DNA of 64,000 nucleotides from Micromonospora tulbaghiae (GTDB lineage: Bacteria; Actinomycetota; Actinomycetes; Mycobacteriales; Micromonosporaceae): contig NZ_FMCQ01000014.1 in assembly GCF_900091605.1 (NCBI RefSeq), forward strand, positions 58,706 through 122,705, written 5' to 3'. Both the position numbers and the translations under genes were made by a program. Each line of letters starts with the position of its first letter. The stretch's first letter is position 1. A model generated the notes under the pieces. The model saw only the letters and a program-made list of their open reading frames with translations, was not told where the DNA came from and did no database searches. Of this stretch, positions 1-7,932 are shown piece by piece.

Positions 1-1
1 G

Positions 2-829
2 GAGCCCGGCAAGGAGTTCCACACCCACCGCGGGATCCTCAAGCACGACACCCTGATCGGCCTGCCCGACGGCAGCGTGGTCACCACCGCCGGCGGCGGC
101 ACCGCGTTCCTGGCGCTGCGGCCGCTGCTGTCGGACTACGTCCTGTCCATGCCGCGCGGCGCCCAGGTGATCTACCCGAAGGACTCGGCACAGATCGTCG
201 CCATGGGCGACATCTTCCCCGGCGCCAAGGTGCTGGAGGCCGGCGCCGGATCCGGCGCGCTGTCCTGCTCGCTGCTGCGGGCCGTCGGGACCGAGGGTGA
301 GCTGCACTCGTTCGAGCTGCGCGACGACTTCGCCCAGATCGCCCGCCGCAACGTCGAGGCGTTCTTCAACGGCCCGCACCCGGCCTGGCGGCTGCACGTC
401 GGCGACGTCGCCGACTGCGCCGAGACCGGTTTCGACCGGATCATCCTCGACATGCTCACCCCGTGGGAGATGCTCGACATGGTCGAACGGGCGCTCGTGC
501 CCGGCGGCGTGCTGATCGGCTACGTGGCCACCACACCGCAGCTGTCCGAACTGGTCGAGGCGCTGCGCGAGCGCGGCGGGTGGACCGAGCCGCGCGCCTG
601 GGAGTCGCTGGTGCGCGACTGGCACGCCGAAGGGCTGGCGGTCCGCCCGGACCACCGGATGATCGCCCACACCGCGTTCCTGGTGTCCGCCCGCAAGCTC
701 GCCCCCGGCGTCACCGCGCCGCCGCGCCGGCGCAAGCCCAGCAAGGGCGCCGAGGCGTACGCGCAGCGCCGCGACGCCCTGCGCGCCGCCGCCGCGGCCC
801 GCGCGGCGGAGGAGCCGGAGCAGTCCTGA
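2..829 (+). CDS. trmI: tRNA (adenine-58-N1)-methyltransferase TrmI, 5' end outside window
   Basis: The frame is open from the first complete codon at position 2, and the true start lies upstream. The visible 275 residues begin with the HxGxxxHDxLIG / PDGSVV segment typical of TrmI, followed by a Rossmann SAM-binding motif (VLEAGAGSGALS, near visible residue 77) and an acidic motif (FDRIILDML). TrmI is known to form m1A58 in the T-loop of tRNA as a homotetramer. The C-terminus is an Arg/Lys/Ala-rich tail. In actinomycetes trmI commonly lies upstream of the mpa/arc proteasome ATPase gene, as here. The family call is firm; only the N-terminus is missing. Confidence 0.93.
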   Translation, partial: EPGKEFHTHRGILKHDTLIGLPDGSVVTTAGGGTAFLALRPLLSDYVLSMPRGAQVIYPKDSAQIVAMGDIFPGAKVLEAGAGSGALSCSLLRAVGTEGELHSFELRDDFAQIARRNVEAFFNGPHPAWRLHVGDVADCAETGFDRIILDMLTPWEMLDMVERALVPGGVLIGYVATTPQLSELVEALRERGGWTEPRAWESLVRDWHAEGLAVRPDHRMIAHTAFLVSARKLAPGVTAPPRRRKPSKGAEAYAQRRDALRAAAAARAAEEPEQS

Positions 830-909
830 CCCCCGCCGCGCGGGCGCGTGCGTACGGGCGGATCATGTGTGCCGGTGGGGACGACACCTGAGCGGGTGGA
901 GACGGTGGC

Positions 910-1008
910 ATGAGCGAGCGGATCGGGGCGCGCATCGGGCGGCGCGCCCGTGCCGGTGACCGAAACCGATGGCGGCGCCGCGGCGCGGGCCGGCGGGAGG
1001 CGGCGTGA
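910..1008 (+). CDS. possible 32-residue Arg-rich small ORF coupled to next gene
   Basis: An ATG at 910 is preceded by GGAG at 898-901 with an 8-nt spacer. The frame ends in TGA at 1006-1008, overlapping the GTG start (1005) of the following gene in a GTGA arrangement. The product would be 32 residues with many Arg and no recognisable domain. It could be a small protein, a leader that couples translation to the next gene, or chance. High-GC sequence gives many short frames, so this is tentative. Confidence 0.25.
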   Translation: MSERIGARIGRRARAGDRNRWRRRGAGRREAA

Positions 1009-1577
1009 GCAACCCCGGCTACGGCAACGGCGACCTGCCGGCCGTCTTCCCGGACTGGTCGCCCTACACCGACCTGGAGTCGGCCGCCCGGGCGTACCTG
1101 CGCGACCCGGACATCGCGCTGGAGGCGCTCGACGGCGTGCTGCGCGGCGCGTCGGTGCTCGGCTTCACGCTGGAGCGCTTCGTCAACGAGGTGAACGGGG
1201 TGTGGCAGGAGGTCGTCGTCTGCGACGGCAGCCGGCTGGTGCTCTGGCACGGCGAGGACGTGCCGCCGGGGGAGGGGCCACCCGGCGCGATGACCTCCTC
1301 GCTGCGCGTGGTGCCGCTGTCCACCGTCACCGAGGTCGGCTGCCGGCGGCGGCTCATGCGCGCCGACAACGGCACTGTGCGCGTCGACAGCATCGACGTG
1401 TACCTGCTGCTCAGCTCGCTGGACGAGGCGCCGCCCAGCGACGAGGCGATGGGCGCGCCCCGGCACGACGCGCTGCGCTTCGGCAAGACCCTCGACGACG
1501 GCGGGGCGGGACAGATCGCCCGGCTGGAGGAGTTCGCCCGGCTGGTCGCCTCGGTCGTCGGCCGGCCCCTGCTCTGA
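1005..1577 (+). CDS. conserved hypothetical protein of about 190 aa
   Basis: I do not recognise a named family. The GTG at 1005 is chosen because GGGAGG (995-1000) lies 4 nt upstream; a start at 969 would lack this site. The protein is soluble, with no signal peptide or membrane span, and is mixed alpha/beta with a central stretch of hydrophobic strands (VVVCDGSRLVLWHGED, then LLLSSLDE). It sits between trmI and the divergent ferredoxin/arc pair and ends at a strong hairpin shared with the ferredoxin gene. A role linked to its neighbours is only a guess. Confidence 0.7.
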   Translation: MSNPGYGNGDLPAVFPDWSPYTDLESAARAYLRDPDIALEALDGVLRGASVLGFTLERFVNEVNGVWQEVVVCDGSRLVLWHGEDVPPGEGPPGAMTSSLRVVPLSTVTEVGCRRRLMRADNGTVRVDSIDVYLLLSSLDEAPPSDEAMGAPRHDALRFGKTLDDGGAGQIARLEEFARLVASVVGRPLL

Positions 1578-1585
1578 GGCGGACG

Positions 1586-1623
1586 CACGACGGGCCGGGA
1601 ACGTGTGTCCCCGGCCCGTCGTG
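1586..1623. terminator. bidirectional hairpin between convergent genes
   Basis: CACGACGGGCCGG pairs with CCGGCCCGTCGTG across a loop of about 12 nt. It lies in the short gap between the convergent 1005-1577 gene and the ferredoxin gene, so it can serve both strands. Confidence 0.7.
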
Positions 1624-1635
1624 TCCGTCTCCGCC

Positions 1636-1929
1636 TCAGTCCTCGGCCTCCGGGCCGGCCACCTCGACGCCGTCGCTGCCGCGCACGACGTGGATGCACT
1701 CGCCCGGGCACTCCTTCGCCGAGTCGATCACCTCGAGGCGCAGGTGCTCCGGCACGTCCACCCGGGCGCCGGGGGCCTGCCGCAGCTCGCCGTCCGGGCC
1801 CTTGACGTACGCCAGGCCGTCGACGTCGAACTCGAAGACCTCCGGCGCGTACTGCACGCAGAGCCCGTCACCGGTGCAGAGATCCTGATCGACCCAGACC
1901 TGCAACTGGTCGGTCGCGACGTCGGTCAC
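1636..1929 (-). CDS. ferredoxin, [3Fe-4S] type
   Basis: A 97-residue acidic protein with DLCTGDGLC (C-x5-C) and, near the end, KECPGECIHV. The C-x2-D-G-x-C form followed by C-P is typical of small actinobacterial [3Fe-4S] ferredoxins that pass electrons to cytochromes P450 and other oxygenases. A fourth Cys (CPGEC) is present, so a [4Fe-4S] cluster cannot be fully excluded. The GTG start is preceded by a G-rich run. No P450 or reductase gene is adjacent. Its position divergent to arc recalls other actinobacterial proteasome regions, but a functional link is not shown by the sequence. Confidence 0.87.
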   Translation of the reverse strand: MTDVATDQLQVWVDQDLCTGDGLCVQYAPEVFEFDVDGLAYVKGPDGELRQAPGARVDVPEHLRLEVIDSAKECPGECIHVVRGSDGVEVAGPEAED

Positions 1930-2063
1930 GAAGCACCCCCCATGTTCTCCCGTCCCACACTCCGACGGTACCCGAACGCCCGTACCCGCCCCGCGACCAG
2001 CCCTTCGCGATCAAGCTTCGGTGACGAGCGCGTTGCTGTGGACCGAATCGGGCTCATAGCGGC

Positions 2064-2069
2064 TAGTGT
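2064..2069 (+). promoter_or_regulatory. putative -10 of arc promoter (TAGTGT)
   Basis: TAGTGT lies 38 nt before the GTG start of arc, which would give a 5' UTR of about 30 nt carrying the GGGGAGG ribosome site at 2094-2100. No convincing -35 is visible. Confidence 0.45.
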
Positions 2070-2106
2070 TAGGTCAGAACGTTCAAGCCCCCCGGGGAGG
2101 TGGGAC

Positions 2107-3888
2107 GTGGCACGCAGCGACGACGCGGACTCGCGCGCCGCACGGTGGGAAAAGGAAGCCCACGATCTCTCCACGCAGGTCGCGTTCCTGCAAGAGGAAC
2201 TCGCTCTGGTGCGGCGCAAGTTGACCGAAAGCCCTCGACACGTCCGGCAGCTCGAAGAGCGGCTGGCGGCCACCCAGGCACAGTTGGCGCGGCTGACCGA
2301 GAACAACGAACGGCTCGTGAGCACCCTCAAGGAGGCTCGCGCGCAGATCGTGACGCTCAAGGAGGAGATCGACCGTCTCGCCCAGCCGCCGAGTGGCTAC
2401 GGCGTCTTCCTGGCCAAGCACGACGACGGCACGGTGGACGTGTTCACCGGCGGGCGCAAGCTCCGGGTGGCCGTCTCGCCCTCGCTCGAGGTCGACGAGC
2501 TGCGCCGTGGCCAGGAGGTCCTGCTCAACGACGCGCTCAACATCGTCGACGCGTTCGGCTACGAGCGGGTCGGCGAGGTGGTGATGCTCAAGGAGATCCT
2601 GGCGGGCCCCGAGGGCGCTCCGGGTGACCGGGCACTCGTGGTGTCGCACTCCGACGAGGAGCGCATCGTGCACCTCGCCGAGACCCTGATCGGCAGCGCG
2701 ATCCGGGCCGGCGACTCGCTCATGATCGAGCCCCGTTCGGCGTACGCGTACGAGCGGATCCCGAAGAGCGAGGTCGAGGAGCTGGTCCTGGAGGAGGTGC
2801 CCGACGTCAACTACGAGGACATCGGTGGCCTCCAGGCACAGATCGAGCAGATCCGCGACGCGGTGGAGCTGCCGTTCCTGCACTCCGACCTGTTCCGCGA
2901 GCACCAGCTCCGGCCGCCGAAGGGCATCCTGCTCTACGGCCCGCCCGGCTGCGGCAAGACGCTGATCGCCAAGGCGGTGGCCAACTCGCTGGCCAAGAAG
3001 ATCGCCGAGCGGGAGGGGAAGGACCGGCACACCAGCTTCTTCCTCAACATCAAGGGCCCCGAGCTGCTCAACAAGTACGTCGGCGAGACCGAGCGGCACA
3101 TCCGGCTGATCTTCCAGCGGGCGCGGGAGAAGGCCGGCGAGGGCACTCCGGTGATCGTGTTCTTCGACGAGATGGACTCGGTGTTCCGCACCCGCGGCTC
3201 CGGCGTCTCCTCCGACGTGGAGAACACCATCGTCCCGCAGCTGCTCAGCGAGATCGACGGCGTCGAGGGCCTGGAGAACGTCATCGTCATCGGCGCCTCC
3301 AACCGGGAAGACATGATCGACCCGGCGATCCTGCGTCCGGGCCGGCTCGACGTGAAGATCAAGATCGAGCGGCCGGACGCCGAGGCGGCGAAGGACATCT
3401 TCTCCAAGTACATCCTCGCCGGCCTGCCGCTGCACGCCGACGACCTGGCCGAACACGGCGGAGACGCCCAGGCCACCGTCGCGGCGATGATCGACGCGGT
3501 GGTCCTGCGGATGTACTCCGAGACCGAGGAGAACCGCTTCCTCGAGGTCACCTACGCCAACGGCGACAAGGAAGTCCTCTACTTCAAGGACTTCAACTCC
3601 GGCGCGATGATCCAGAACATCGTCGACCGGGGCAAGAAGATGGCCATCAAGGAGTTCCTCACCTCCGGCCGCAAGGGGCTGCGCCTGCAGCACCTGCTCG
3701 ACGCCTGCGTCGACGAGTTCCGCGAGAACGAGGACCTGCCCAACACCACGAACCCCGACGACTGGGCCCGCATCTCCGGCAAGAAGGGCGAGCGGATCGT
3801 CTACATCCGCACGCTCGTCTCCGGCGGCAAGGGCGCCGAGGCCGGACGGTCCATCGAGACCGCCAGCAACACCGGCCAATACCTCTAG
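2107..3888 (+). CDS. arc: proteasome-activating AAA ATPase Arc/Mpa
   Basis: A hexameric AAA unfoldase (593 aa) that recognises Pup-tagged proteins and feeds them into the 20S proteasome. The GTG at 2107 is chosen because GGGGAGG (2094-2100) lies 6 nt upstream and the protein then matches family length; the much longer open frame upstream runs through the ferredoxin antisense. Order of domains: coiled coil (about residues 9-92, the Pup-binding part), two OB-like interdomains (about 95-240), then the AAA module with Walker A GPPGCGKT (278-285), Walker B VIVFFDE (about 350) and an arginine-finger region (LRPGRLDVKI). The last residues are GQYL, the penultimate-Tyr motif that docks on the PrcA ring. 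It is followed by a strong terminator. Confidence 0.97.
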   Translation: MARSDDADSRAARWEKEAHDLSTQVAFLQEELALVRRKLTESPRHVRQLEERLAATQAQLARLTENNERLVSTLKEARAQIVTLKEEIDRLAQPPSGYGVFLAKHDDGTVDVFTGGRKLRVAVSPSLEVDELRRGQEVLLNDALNIVDAFGYERVGEVVMLKEILAGPEGAPGDRALVVSHSDEERIVHLAETLIGSAIRAGDSLMIEPRSAYAYERIPKSEVEELVLEEVPDVNYEDIGGLQAQIEQIRDAVELPFLHSDLFREHQLRPPKGILLYGPPGCGKTLIAKAVANSLAKKIAEREGKDRHTSFFLNIKGPELLNKYVGETERHIRLIFQRAREKAGEGTPVIVFFDEMDSVFRTRGSGVSSDVENTIVPQLLSEIDGVEGLENVIVIGASNREDMIDPAILRPGRLDVKIKIERPDAEAAKDIFSKYILAGLPLHADDLAEHGGDAQATVAAMIDAVVLRMYSETEENRFLEVTYANGDKEVLYFKDFNSGAMIQNIVDRGKKMAIKEFLTSGRKGLRLQHLLDACVDEFRENEDLPNTTNPDDWARISGKKGERIVYIRTLVSGGKGAEAGRSIETASNTGQYL

Positions 3889-3900
3889 TCCGACCCTCGA

Positions 3901-3934
3901 CGAAGGCCCGTGGCGTACGCGCCACGGGCCTTCG
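3901..3934 (+). terminator. strong hairpin after arc
   Basis: A perfect 15-bp stem (CGAAGGCCCGTGGCG with its complement) closed by a TACG loop, 12 nt after the arc stop. It separates arc from dop transcription. Confidence 0.85.
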
Positions 3935-4003
3935 CGCGTATCCGGGTGGGCCGCCACACCGGACCGGCGCTGCCGCCACGCCCCCTCGGCGCGTCACGCC
4001 GAC

Positions 4004-4009
4004 TACGCT
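4004..4009 (+). promoter_or_regulatory. putative -10 of dop promoter (TACGCT)
   Basis: TACGCT lies just after the arc terminator and 43 nt before the chosen dop ATG. It would start a short leader of about 37 nt. Confidence 0.4.
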
Positions 4010-4052
4010 CGACGTGACGGGGACCGGGACGGCGAGCGGAGCGGGCAGGTCG

Positions 4053-5570
4053 ATGAGCGTTAGACGGATCATGGGCACCGAGGTCGAGTACGGCATCTCC
4101 GTGCCCGGTCAGGCCGGAGCCAACCCGATGGTCACCTCCTCCCAGGTGGTCAACGCCTACGGAGCACGGCCGGAACTCAACCGGGGCGGCCGGGCCCGCT
4201 GGGACTACGAGGAGGAGTCGCCACTGCGCGACGCGCGCGGGTTCACCTACTCCGGCGCCGCGTACGACCCGGCCGAGGCGCTCGCCGACGAGGATCTCGG
4301 GCTCGCCAACGTCATACTCACCAACGGCGCCCGCCTCTACGTCGACCACGCGCACCCGGAGTACTCCACGCCCGAGGTGACCAACCCGCTGGACGTGGTG
4401 CGGTGGGACAAGGCGGGGGAGCGGGTGATGGCCGAGGCGGCCCGGCGGGCCGCGACCATCCCGGGCACCCACCCGATCCACCTGTACAAGAACAACACCG
4501 ACAACAAGGGCGCCAGCTACGGCGCGCACGAGAACTACCTGATGCGCCGGCAGACGCCGTTCGCCGACATCGTGGCGTACCTGACGCCGTTCTTCGTCAC
4601 CCGGCAGATCGTCTGCGGCGCCGGGCGGGTCGGCATCGGCCAGGACGGCGGCCAGAGCGGTTTCCAGATCTCCCAGCGGGCCGACTTCTTCGAGGTCGAG
4701 GTGGGACTGGAGACGACGCTCAAACGGCCCATCATCAACACCCGTGACGAGCCGCACGCCGACGCCGACAAGTACCGCCGGCTGCACGTCATCATCGGCG
4801 ACGCGAACCTCTCCGAGATCTCCACGTTCCTCAAGGTCGGCACCACCTCGCTGATCCTCGGCATGATCGAGGAGAAGGCGCTCGGCGCGGACCTGGGCAT
4901 CGCCGACCCGGTGGCCGAGCTGCGCGCGGTCAGCCACGACCCGTCGCTCAAGCACCTGATGCGCATGCGCGACGGCCGCAAGCTGACCGCGCTGGACGTG
5001 CAGTGGGCGTACCTGGAGAGGGTCGGCTCCTTCGTGGACGACCGCTACGGCCAGGACGTGGACGCGCAGACCGCCGACGTGCTGCGCCGCTGGGAGAGCG
5101 TGCTGGACCGGCTCGGCCGGGACGCGTTCGAGTGCGCCGACGAGCTGGACTGGGTGGCCAAGCTGCGGCTCCTGGAGGGCTACCGGGAGCGGGAGAAGCT
5201 GGCCTGGGGCTCGCACAAGCTGCAGCTGGTCGACCTCCAGTACTCCGACGTGCGGCCGGAGAAGGGCCTGTACCACCGCCTGGTGCAGCGCGGCTCGATG
5301 AAGACGCTGCTCACCGACGAGCAGACCCGCACCGCGATGACCGAGCCGCCGGAGGACACCCGGGCCTACTTCCGGGGCCGCTGCCTGGACCGGTACGCCT
5401 CCGAGGTGGTCGCCGCGAGCTGGGACTCGGTCATCTTCGACGTGGGCCGGGAGTCGCTGGTCCGGGTGCCGATGATGGAGCCCGAGCGGGGCACCCGCGC
5501 GCACGTCGGCGAGCTGTTCGACCGCTGCGAGAGCGCCAAGGATCTGCTGGAGACGCTCACCGGCGGGTGA
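4053..5570 (+). CDS. dop: Pup deamidase/depupylase Dop
   Basis: Dop (505 aa) deamidates the C-terminal Gln of Pup to Glu and also removes Pup from substrates. It belongs to the glutamine synthetase-like carboxylate-amine fold. The ATG at 4053 gives MSVRRIMGTEVEYGIS, matching the family N-terminus; an in-frame GTG at 4014 would overlap the putative promoter. Visible signatures are GTEVEYG (ATP/Mg site), the Arg/Asp/Glu-rich Dop loop at about 45-80 that PafA lacks, and NGARLYVDHAHPEYSTPE with the catalytic-type Asp98. Because Pup here ends in Gln, Dop is needed for pupylation. It is followed by a hairpin and then pup. Confidence 0.96.
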   Translation: MSVRRIMGTEVEYGISVPGQAGANPMVTSSQVVNAYGARPELNRGGRARWDYEEESPLRDARGFTYSGAAYDPAEALADEDLGLANVILTNGARLYVDHAHPEYSTPEVTNPLDVVRWDKAGERVMAEAARRAATIPGTHPIHLYKNNTDNKGASYGAHENYLMRRQTPFADIVAYLTPFFVTRQIVCGAGRVGIGQDGGQSGFQISQRADFFEVEVGLETTLKRPIINTRDEPHADADKYRRLHVIIGDANLSEISTFLKVGTTSLILGMIEEKALGADLGIADPVAELRAVSHDPSLKHLMRMRDGRKLTALDVQWAYLERVGSFVDDRYGQDVDAQTADVLRRWESVLDRLGRDAFECADELDWVAKLRLLEGYREREKLAWGSHKLQLVDLQYSDVRPEKGLYHRLVQRGSMKTLLTDEQTRTAMTEPPEDTRAYFRGRCLDRYASEVVAASWDSVIFDVGRESLVRVPMMEPERGTRAHVGELFDRCESAKDLLETLTGG

Positions 5571-5582
5571 CCCCGATGCCGG

Positions 5583-5623
5583 AAGGCCCGCCGGGTGCCG
5601 GAAACGGGCACGCGACGGGCCTT
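5583..5623 (+). terminator. hairpin between dop and pup
   Basis: AAGGCCCG (5583-5590) pairs with CGGGCCTT (5616-5623) and is followed by TTCG. It may end dop transcripts or act as a processing site so that pup mRNA is more abundant. Confidence 0.5.
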
Positions 5624-5640
5624 TCGTCGCTCCCGCGAGG

Positions 5641-5646
5641 TAAGTT
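5641..5646 (+). promoter_or_regulatory. putative -10 for pup-prcB-prcA (TAAGTT)
   Basis: TAAGTT lies after the dop hairpin and 37 nt before the pup ATG, leaving a leader of about 25 nt with the strong GGAGGAGG site at 5663-5670. There is no clear -35. Confidence 0.35.
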
Positions 5647-5677
5647 GATCGCAGGCGATCGTGGAGGAGGCACCACC

Positions 5678-5884
5678 ATGGCGACGCAAGAGGGTGGGCA
5701 GACCCAGTCCGGCAAGTCCCGCGAGGAGGTCGAGGAGGTCACCGCGGAGGCCAACCCCGAGGTGGCTGAGCGGCACGCCGAGATCACCGAGGACGTGGAC
5801 GACCTGCTCGACGAGATCGACTCCGTCCTGGAGGAGAACGCCGAGGAATTCGTGAGGGGCTACGTACAAAAGGGCGGACAATAG
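5678..5884 (+). CDS. pup: prokaryotic ubiquitin-like protein Pup
   Basis: Pup is 68 aa, Glu/Asp-rich and largely disordered, with a central helix-forming stretch (EITEDVDDLLDEIDSVLEEN) that binds the Arc coiled coil. It ends in VQKGGQ. The C-terminal Gln means it is a precursor that Dop converts to GGE before PafA ligates it to substrate lysines. The start has an excellent ribosome site (GGAGGAGG, 7-nt spacer), which fits high expression. It is followed by a 174-nt gap that holds an endonuclease remnant, then prcB. Confidence 0.98.
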   Translation: MATQEGGQTQSGKSREEVEEVTAEANPEVAERHAEITEDVDDLLDEIDSVLEENAEEFVRGYVQKGGQ

Positions 5885-5885
5885 G

Positions 5886-6053
5886 GCATATGTCCGTTTC
5901 GTTCGCCAGGGCGAAGGACAGGTCAACCGCCGGCACCACGATGATCGCACCGGACGGGTGCGCGGGATAATCTGCTTCAACTGCAACGGTGGTCTTGGCC
6001 GGTCCCGGGACACTCCCGTGGGGCCGGCCGGGGCGATCACGTACCTGAGAGGA
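5886..6053 (+). pseudogene. remnant of endonuclease VII/HNH-like gene
   Basis: Between pup and prcB one frame is open from 5856 to 6140 but has no usable start before GTG 5958. It encodes RRHHDDRTGRVRGIICFNCN followed by GGLGRSRD and AITYL. This matches the C-terminal half of recombination endonuclease VII-like proteins, whose usual motif is DHDHxTGxVRGxLCxxCNxxLG. The N-terminal zinc-ribbon half is absent, the DHDH motif is altered to HHDD, and the frame runs into prcB. I infer a decayed gene. From memory, some actinomycetes carry an intact endonuclease VII-like gene in this slot; that comparison needs checking. A short functional product from GTG 5958 is unlikely. Confidence 0.55.
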
Positions 6054-6058
6054 ACCAC

Positions 6059-6898
6059 GTGGCAGCGGGTTTTGATCCATCCGGGCGTCTTCCAGATGTG
6101 TTCACCAACGCGGGGACGTCCTCCTTCACAGCGTTCCTGAGCAAGGTGGCCCCCGAGATGCTGCCCGGCCGGCGGCCGCTGCCGCCCGGCATGGCCGCCG
6201 ACATGGCGCCGCACGCGACCACGATCGTGGCCATCTCGGCCGCCGGCGGCGTGGTCATGGCCGGCGACCGGCGCGCCACGATGGGCAACCTGATCGCCCA
6301 GCGCGACATCGAGAAGGTGCACCCGGCCGACGCGTACTCGCTCGTCGGCATCGCGGGCACCGCCGGCATCGGCATAGAGCTGATGCGACTGTTCCAGGTG
6401 GAGCTCGAGCACTACGAGAAGATCGAGGGCGCGATGCTCTCGCTCGACGGCAAGGCCAACCGGCTGGCGTCGATGATTCGCGGCAACCTGGGCGCGGCCA
6501 TGCAGGGCCTCGCCGTGATCCCGCTGTTCGCCGGCTTCGACCTGGCCGCGAGCGACCCGGCTCGGGCCGGGCGGATCTTCAGCTTCGACGTGACCGGCGG
6601 CCCGTACGAGGAGACCGGTTACGACGCCATCGGCTCCGGTTCGCTGTTCGCCAAGTCCGCGCTGAAGAAGCGGTTCCGGGCCGGCCTGTCGGTCGGGGAC
6701 GCGACGCGGCTGGCGGTCGAGGCGCTCTACGACGCGGCGGACGACGACACCGCCACCGGTGGCCCCGACCTGACCCGGCGGATCTACCCGGTCGTGATGA
6801 CCGCTACCGCCGAGGGCACCCACCGGCTCACCGACGCCGAGACGGCGGCGATCGCGGAGAGCGTGGTGTCCGGCCGGATGGAGAACCCCGGCGGCTGA
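6059..6898 (+). CDS. prcB: proteasome beta subunit PrcB
   Basis: Catalytic subunit of the 20S core (279 aa before processing). The GTG at 6059 has GAGAGG upstream at a 6-nt spacing. Residues 1-53 form the propeptide. Processing is expected before Thr54 (PHA then TTIVAIS), which becomes the N-terminal nucleophile; most relatives have Gly rather than Ala at the -1 position. Downstream GGVVMAGDRRATMGN carries the conserved Asp-Arg region and the Lys in IEKVHP follows. It forms heptameric rings inside PrcA rings. It shares an operon with prcA, 54 nt downstream. Confidence 0.97.
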   Translation: MAAGFDPSGRLPDVFTNAGTSSFTAFLSKVAPEMLPGRRPLPPGMAADMAPHATTIVAISAAGGVVMAGDRRATMGNLIAQRDIEKVHPADAYSLVGIAGTAGIGIELMRLFQVELEHYEKIEGAMLSLDGKANRLASMIRGNLGAAMQGLAVIPLFAGFDLAASDPARAGRIFSFDVTGGPYEETGYDAIGSGSLFAKSALKKRFRAGLSVGDATRLAVEALYDAADDDTATGGPDLTRRIYPVVMTATAEGTHRLTDAETAAIAESVVSGRMENPGG

Positions 6899-6952
6899 GG
6901 CCGCTCCCACCGTCCACCGAGTCAGCAGCCCCGCAGAAGGAGAACCGCCGCC

Positions 6953-7786
6953 GTGGCCATGCAGTTCTACGCCTCGCCCGAGCAGATCATGCGCGACCGC
7001 TCCGAGCTGGCCCGCAAGGGCATCGCCCGGGGCCGCAGCGCGGTGGTCCTGAGCTACGCGGGCGGGGTGCTCTTCGTCGCCGAGAACCTGTCCAGCACGC
7101 TGCACAAGGTCAGCGAGATCTACGACCGGATCGGCTTCGCCGCTGTCGGCCGGTACAACGAGTTCGAGAACCTGCGGCGCGCGGGTGTGCGGATGGCCGA
7201 CCTCAACGGCCTCAGCTACGACCGGCGGGACGTGAACGGCCTGGCGCTGGCGAACGCGTACGCGCAGACGCTCGGCGCGATCTTCACGGAGCAGTCGAAG
7301 CCGTTCGAGGTGGAGATCTGCGTGGCCGAGGTGGGCGCCGCGCCCGAGGACGACTCCCTCTACCGGGTGACCTACGACGGTTCGGTGAACGACGAGCCGG
7401 GCCGGATGGCGATGGGCGGCCAGGCCGAGGCGATCAGCGGGGTGCTGAAGAACGAGCACCGGCCGGAGATGTCGCTGTCGGAGGCGGTCCGCGCCGCCAT
7501 GAAGGCGCTGAGCAGCGTCGGCGGCGAGGGCGGGGCGGCCCGCACGATCGCCGCGAACCAGCTCGAGGTGGCGGTCCTGGATCGGCGCCGGGTGGGGCGT
7601 ACCTTCCGGCGGGTGACCGGCGCGGCGCTGACCGCGCTGCTGGACGGCGAGGCCGAGGGGGACGTCGCCCCGGCGCCGGGCCGGGCGAAGACGCCGACCA
7701 TGCCGACGGAGGAGGCGAAGAAGCCGACCACGTCGGCGGGTTCGGCCGACCTGGAGGGCAACGCGGAGGACAAGCCCACCGAGTGA
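6953..7786 (+). CDS. prcA: proteasome alpha subunit PrcA
   Basis: Outer-ring subunit of the 20S core (277 aa). The start region MQFYASPEQIMRDRSELARK is the gating N-terminus typical of actinobacterial PrcA. The GTG at 6953 is favoured by AGAAGGAGA 9 nt upstream; ATG 6959 is an alternative. The core ends near residue 240 and is followed by a tail of about 35 residues rich in Thr, Pro, Lys and Glu, longer than in Mycobacterium PrcA. The tail is probably disordered. The gene ends at a near-perfect terminator that closes the pup-prcB-prcA unit. Confidence 0.97.
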   Translation: MAMQFYASPEQIMRDRSELARKGIARGRSAVVLSYAGGVLFVAENLSSTLHKVSEIYDRIGFAAVGRYNEFENLRRAGVRMADLNGLSYDRRDVNGLALANAYAQTLGAIFTEQSKPFEVEICVAEVGAAPEDDSLYRVTYDGSVNDEPGRMAMGGQAEAISGVLKNEHRPEMSLSEAVRAAMKALSSVGGEGGAARTIAANQLEVAVLDRRRVGRTFRRVTGAALTALLDGEAEGDVAPAPGRAKTPTMPTEEAKKPTTSAGSADLEGNAEDKPTE

Positions 7787-7798
7787 CGCGCGTTCACG

Positions 7799-7829
7799 GA
7801 CCCCGCCACCTCGTCGAGGTGGCGGGGTC
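7799..7829 (+). terminator. strong terminator after prcA
   Basis: GACCCCGCCACCTC pairs perfectly with GAGGTGGCGGGGTC over a 3-nt loop and is followed by TTT. It begins 12 nt after the prcA stop. Confidence 0.9.
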
Positions 7830-7920
7830 TTTCGCGTACGGATGCCGCACCTCGCCGGTCCGCGCGGGGGAGATCGCAAGCGGCGAGCGTCGGCGCTGCC
7901 CATCGGAGGCTCCGGGCGGC

Positions 7921-7926
7921 TAGTGT
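7921..7926 (+). promoter_or_regulatory. leaderless pafA promoter (-10 TAGTGT)
   Basis: TAGTGT ends exactly 6 nt before the pafA ATG at 7933 and there is no ribosome site. Transcription would begin at or beside the ATG, so the mRNA is probably leaderless. Confidence 0.6.
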
Positions 7927-7932
7927 CTCATC

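Noticed and set aside
1603..2106. N-terminal extension of arc into the ferredoxin region
   Set aside because: The extension overlaps the ferredoxin gene in antisense, and GTG 2107 has a strong ribosome site and matches family length.
4014..4052. Earlier GTG start for dop
   Set aside because: It lies 4 nt after the TACGCT hexamer and adds residues not seen in the family; ATG 4053 restores the conserved N-terminus.
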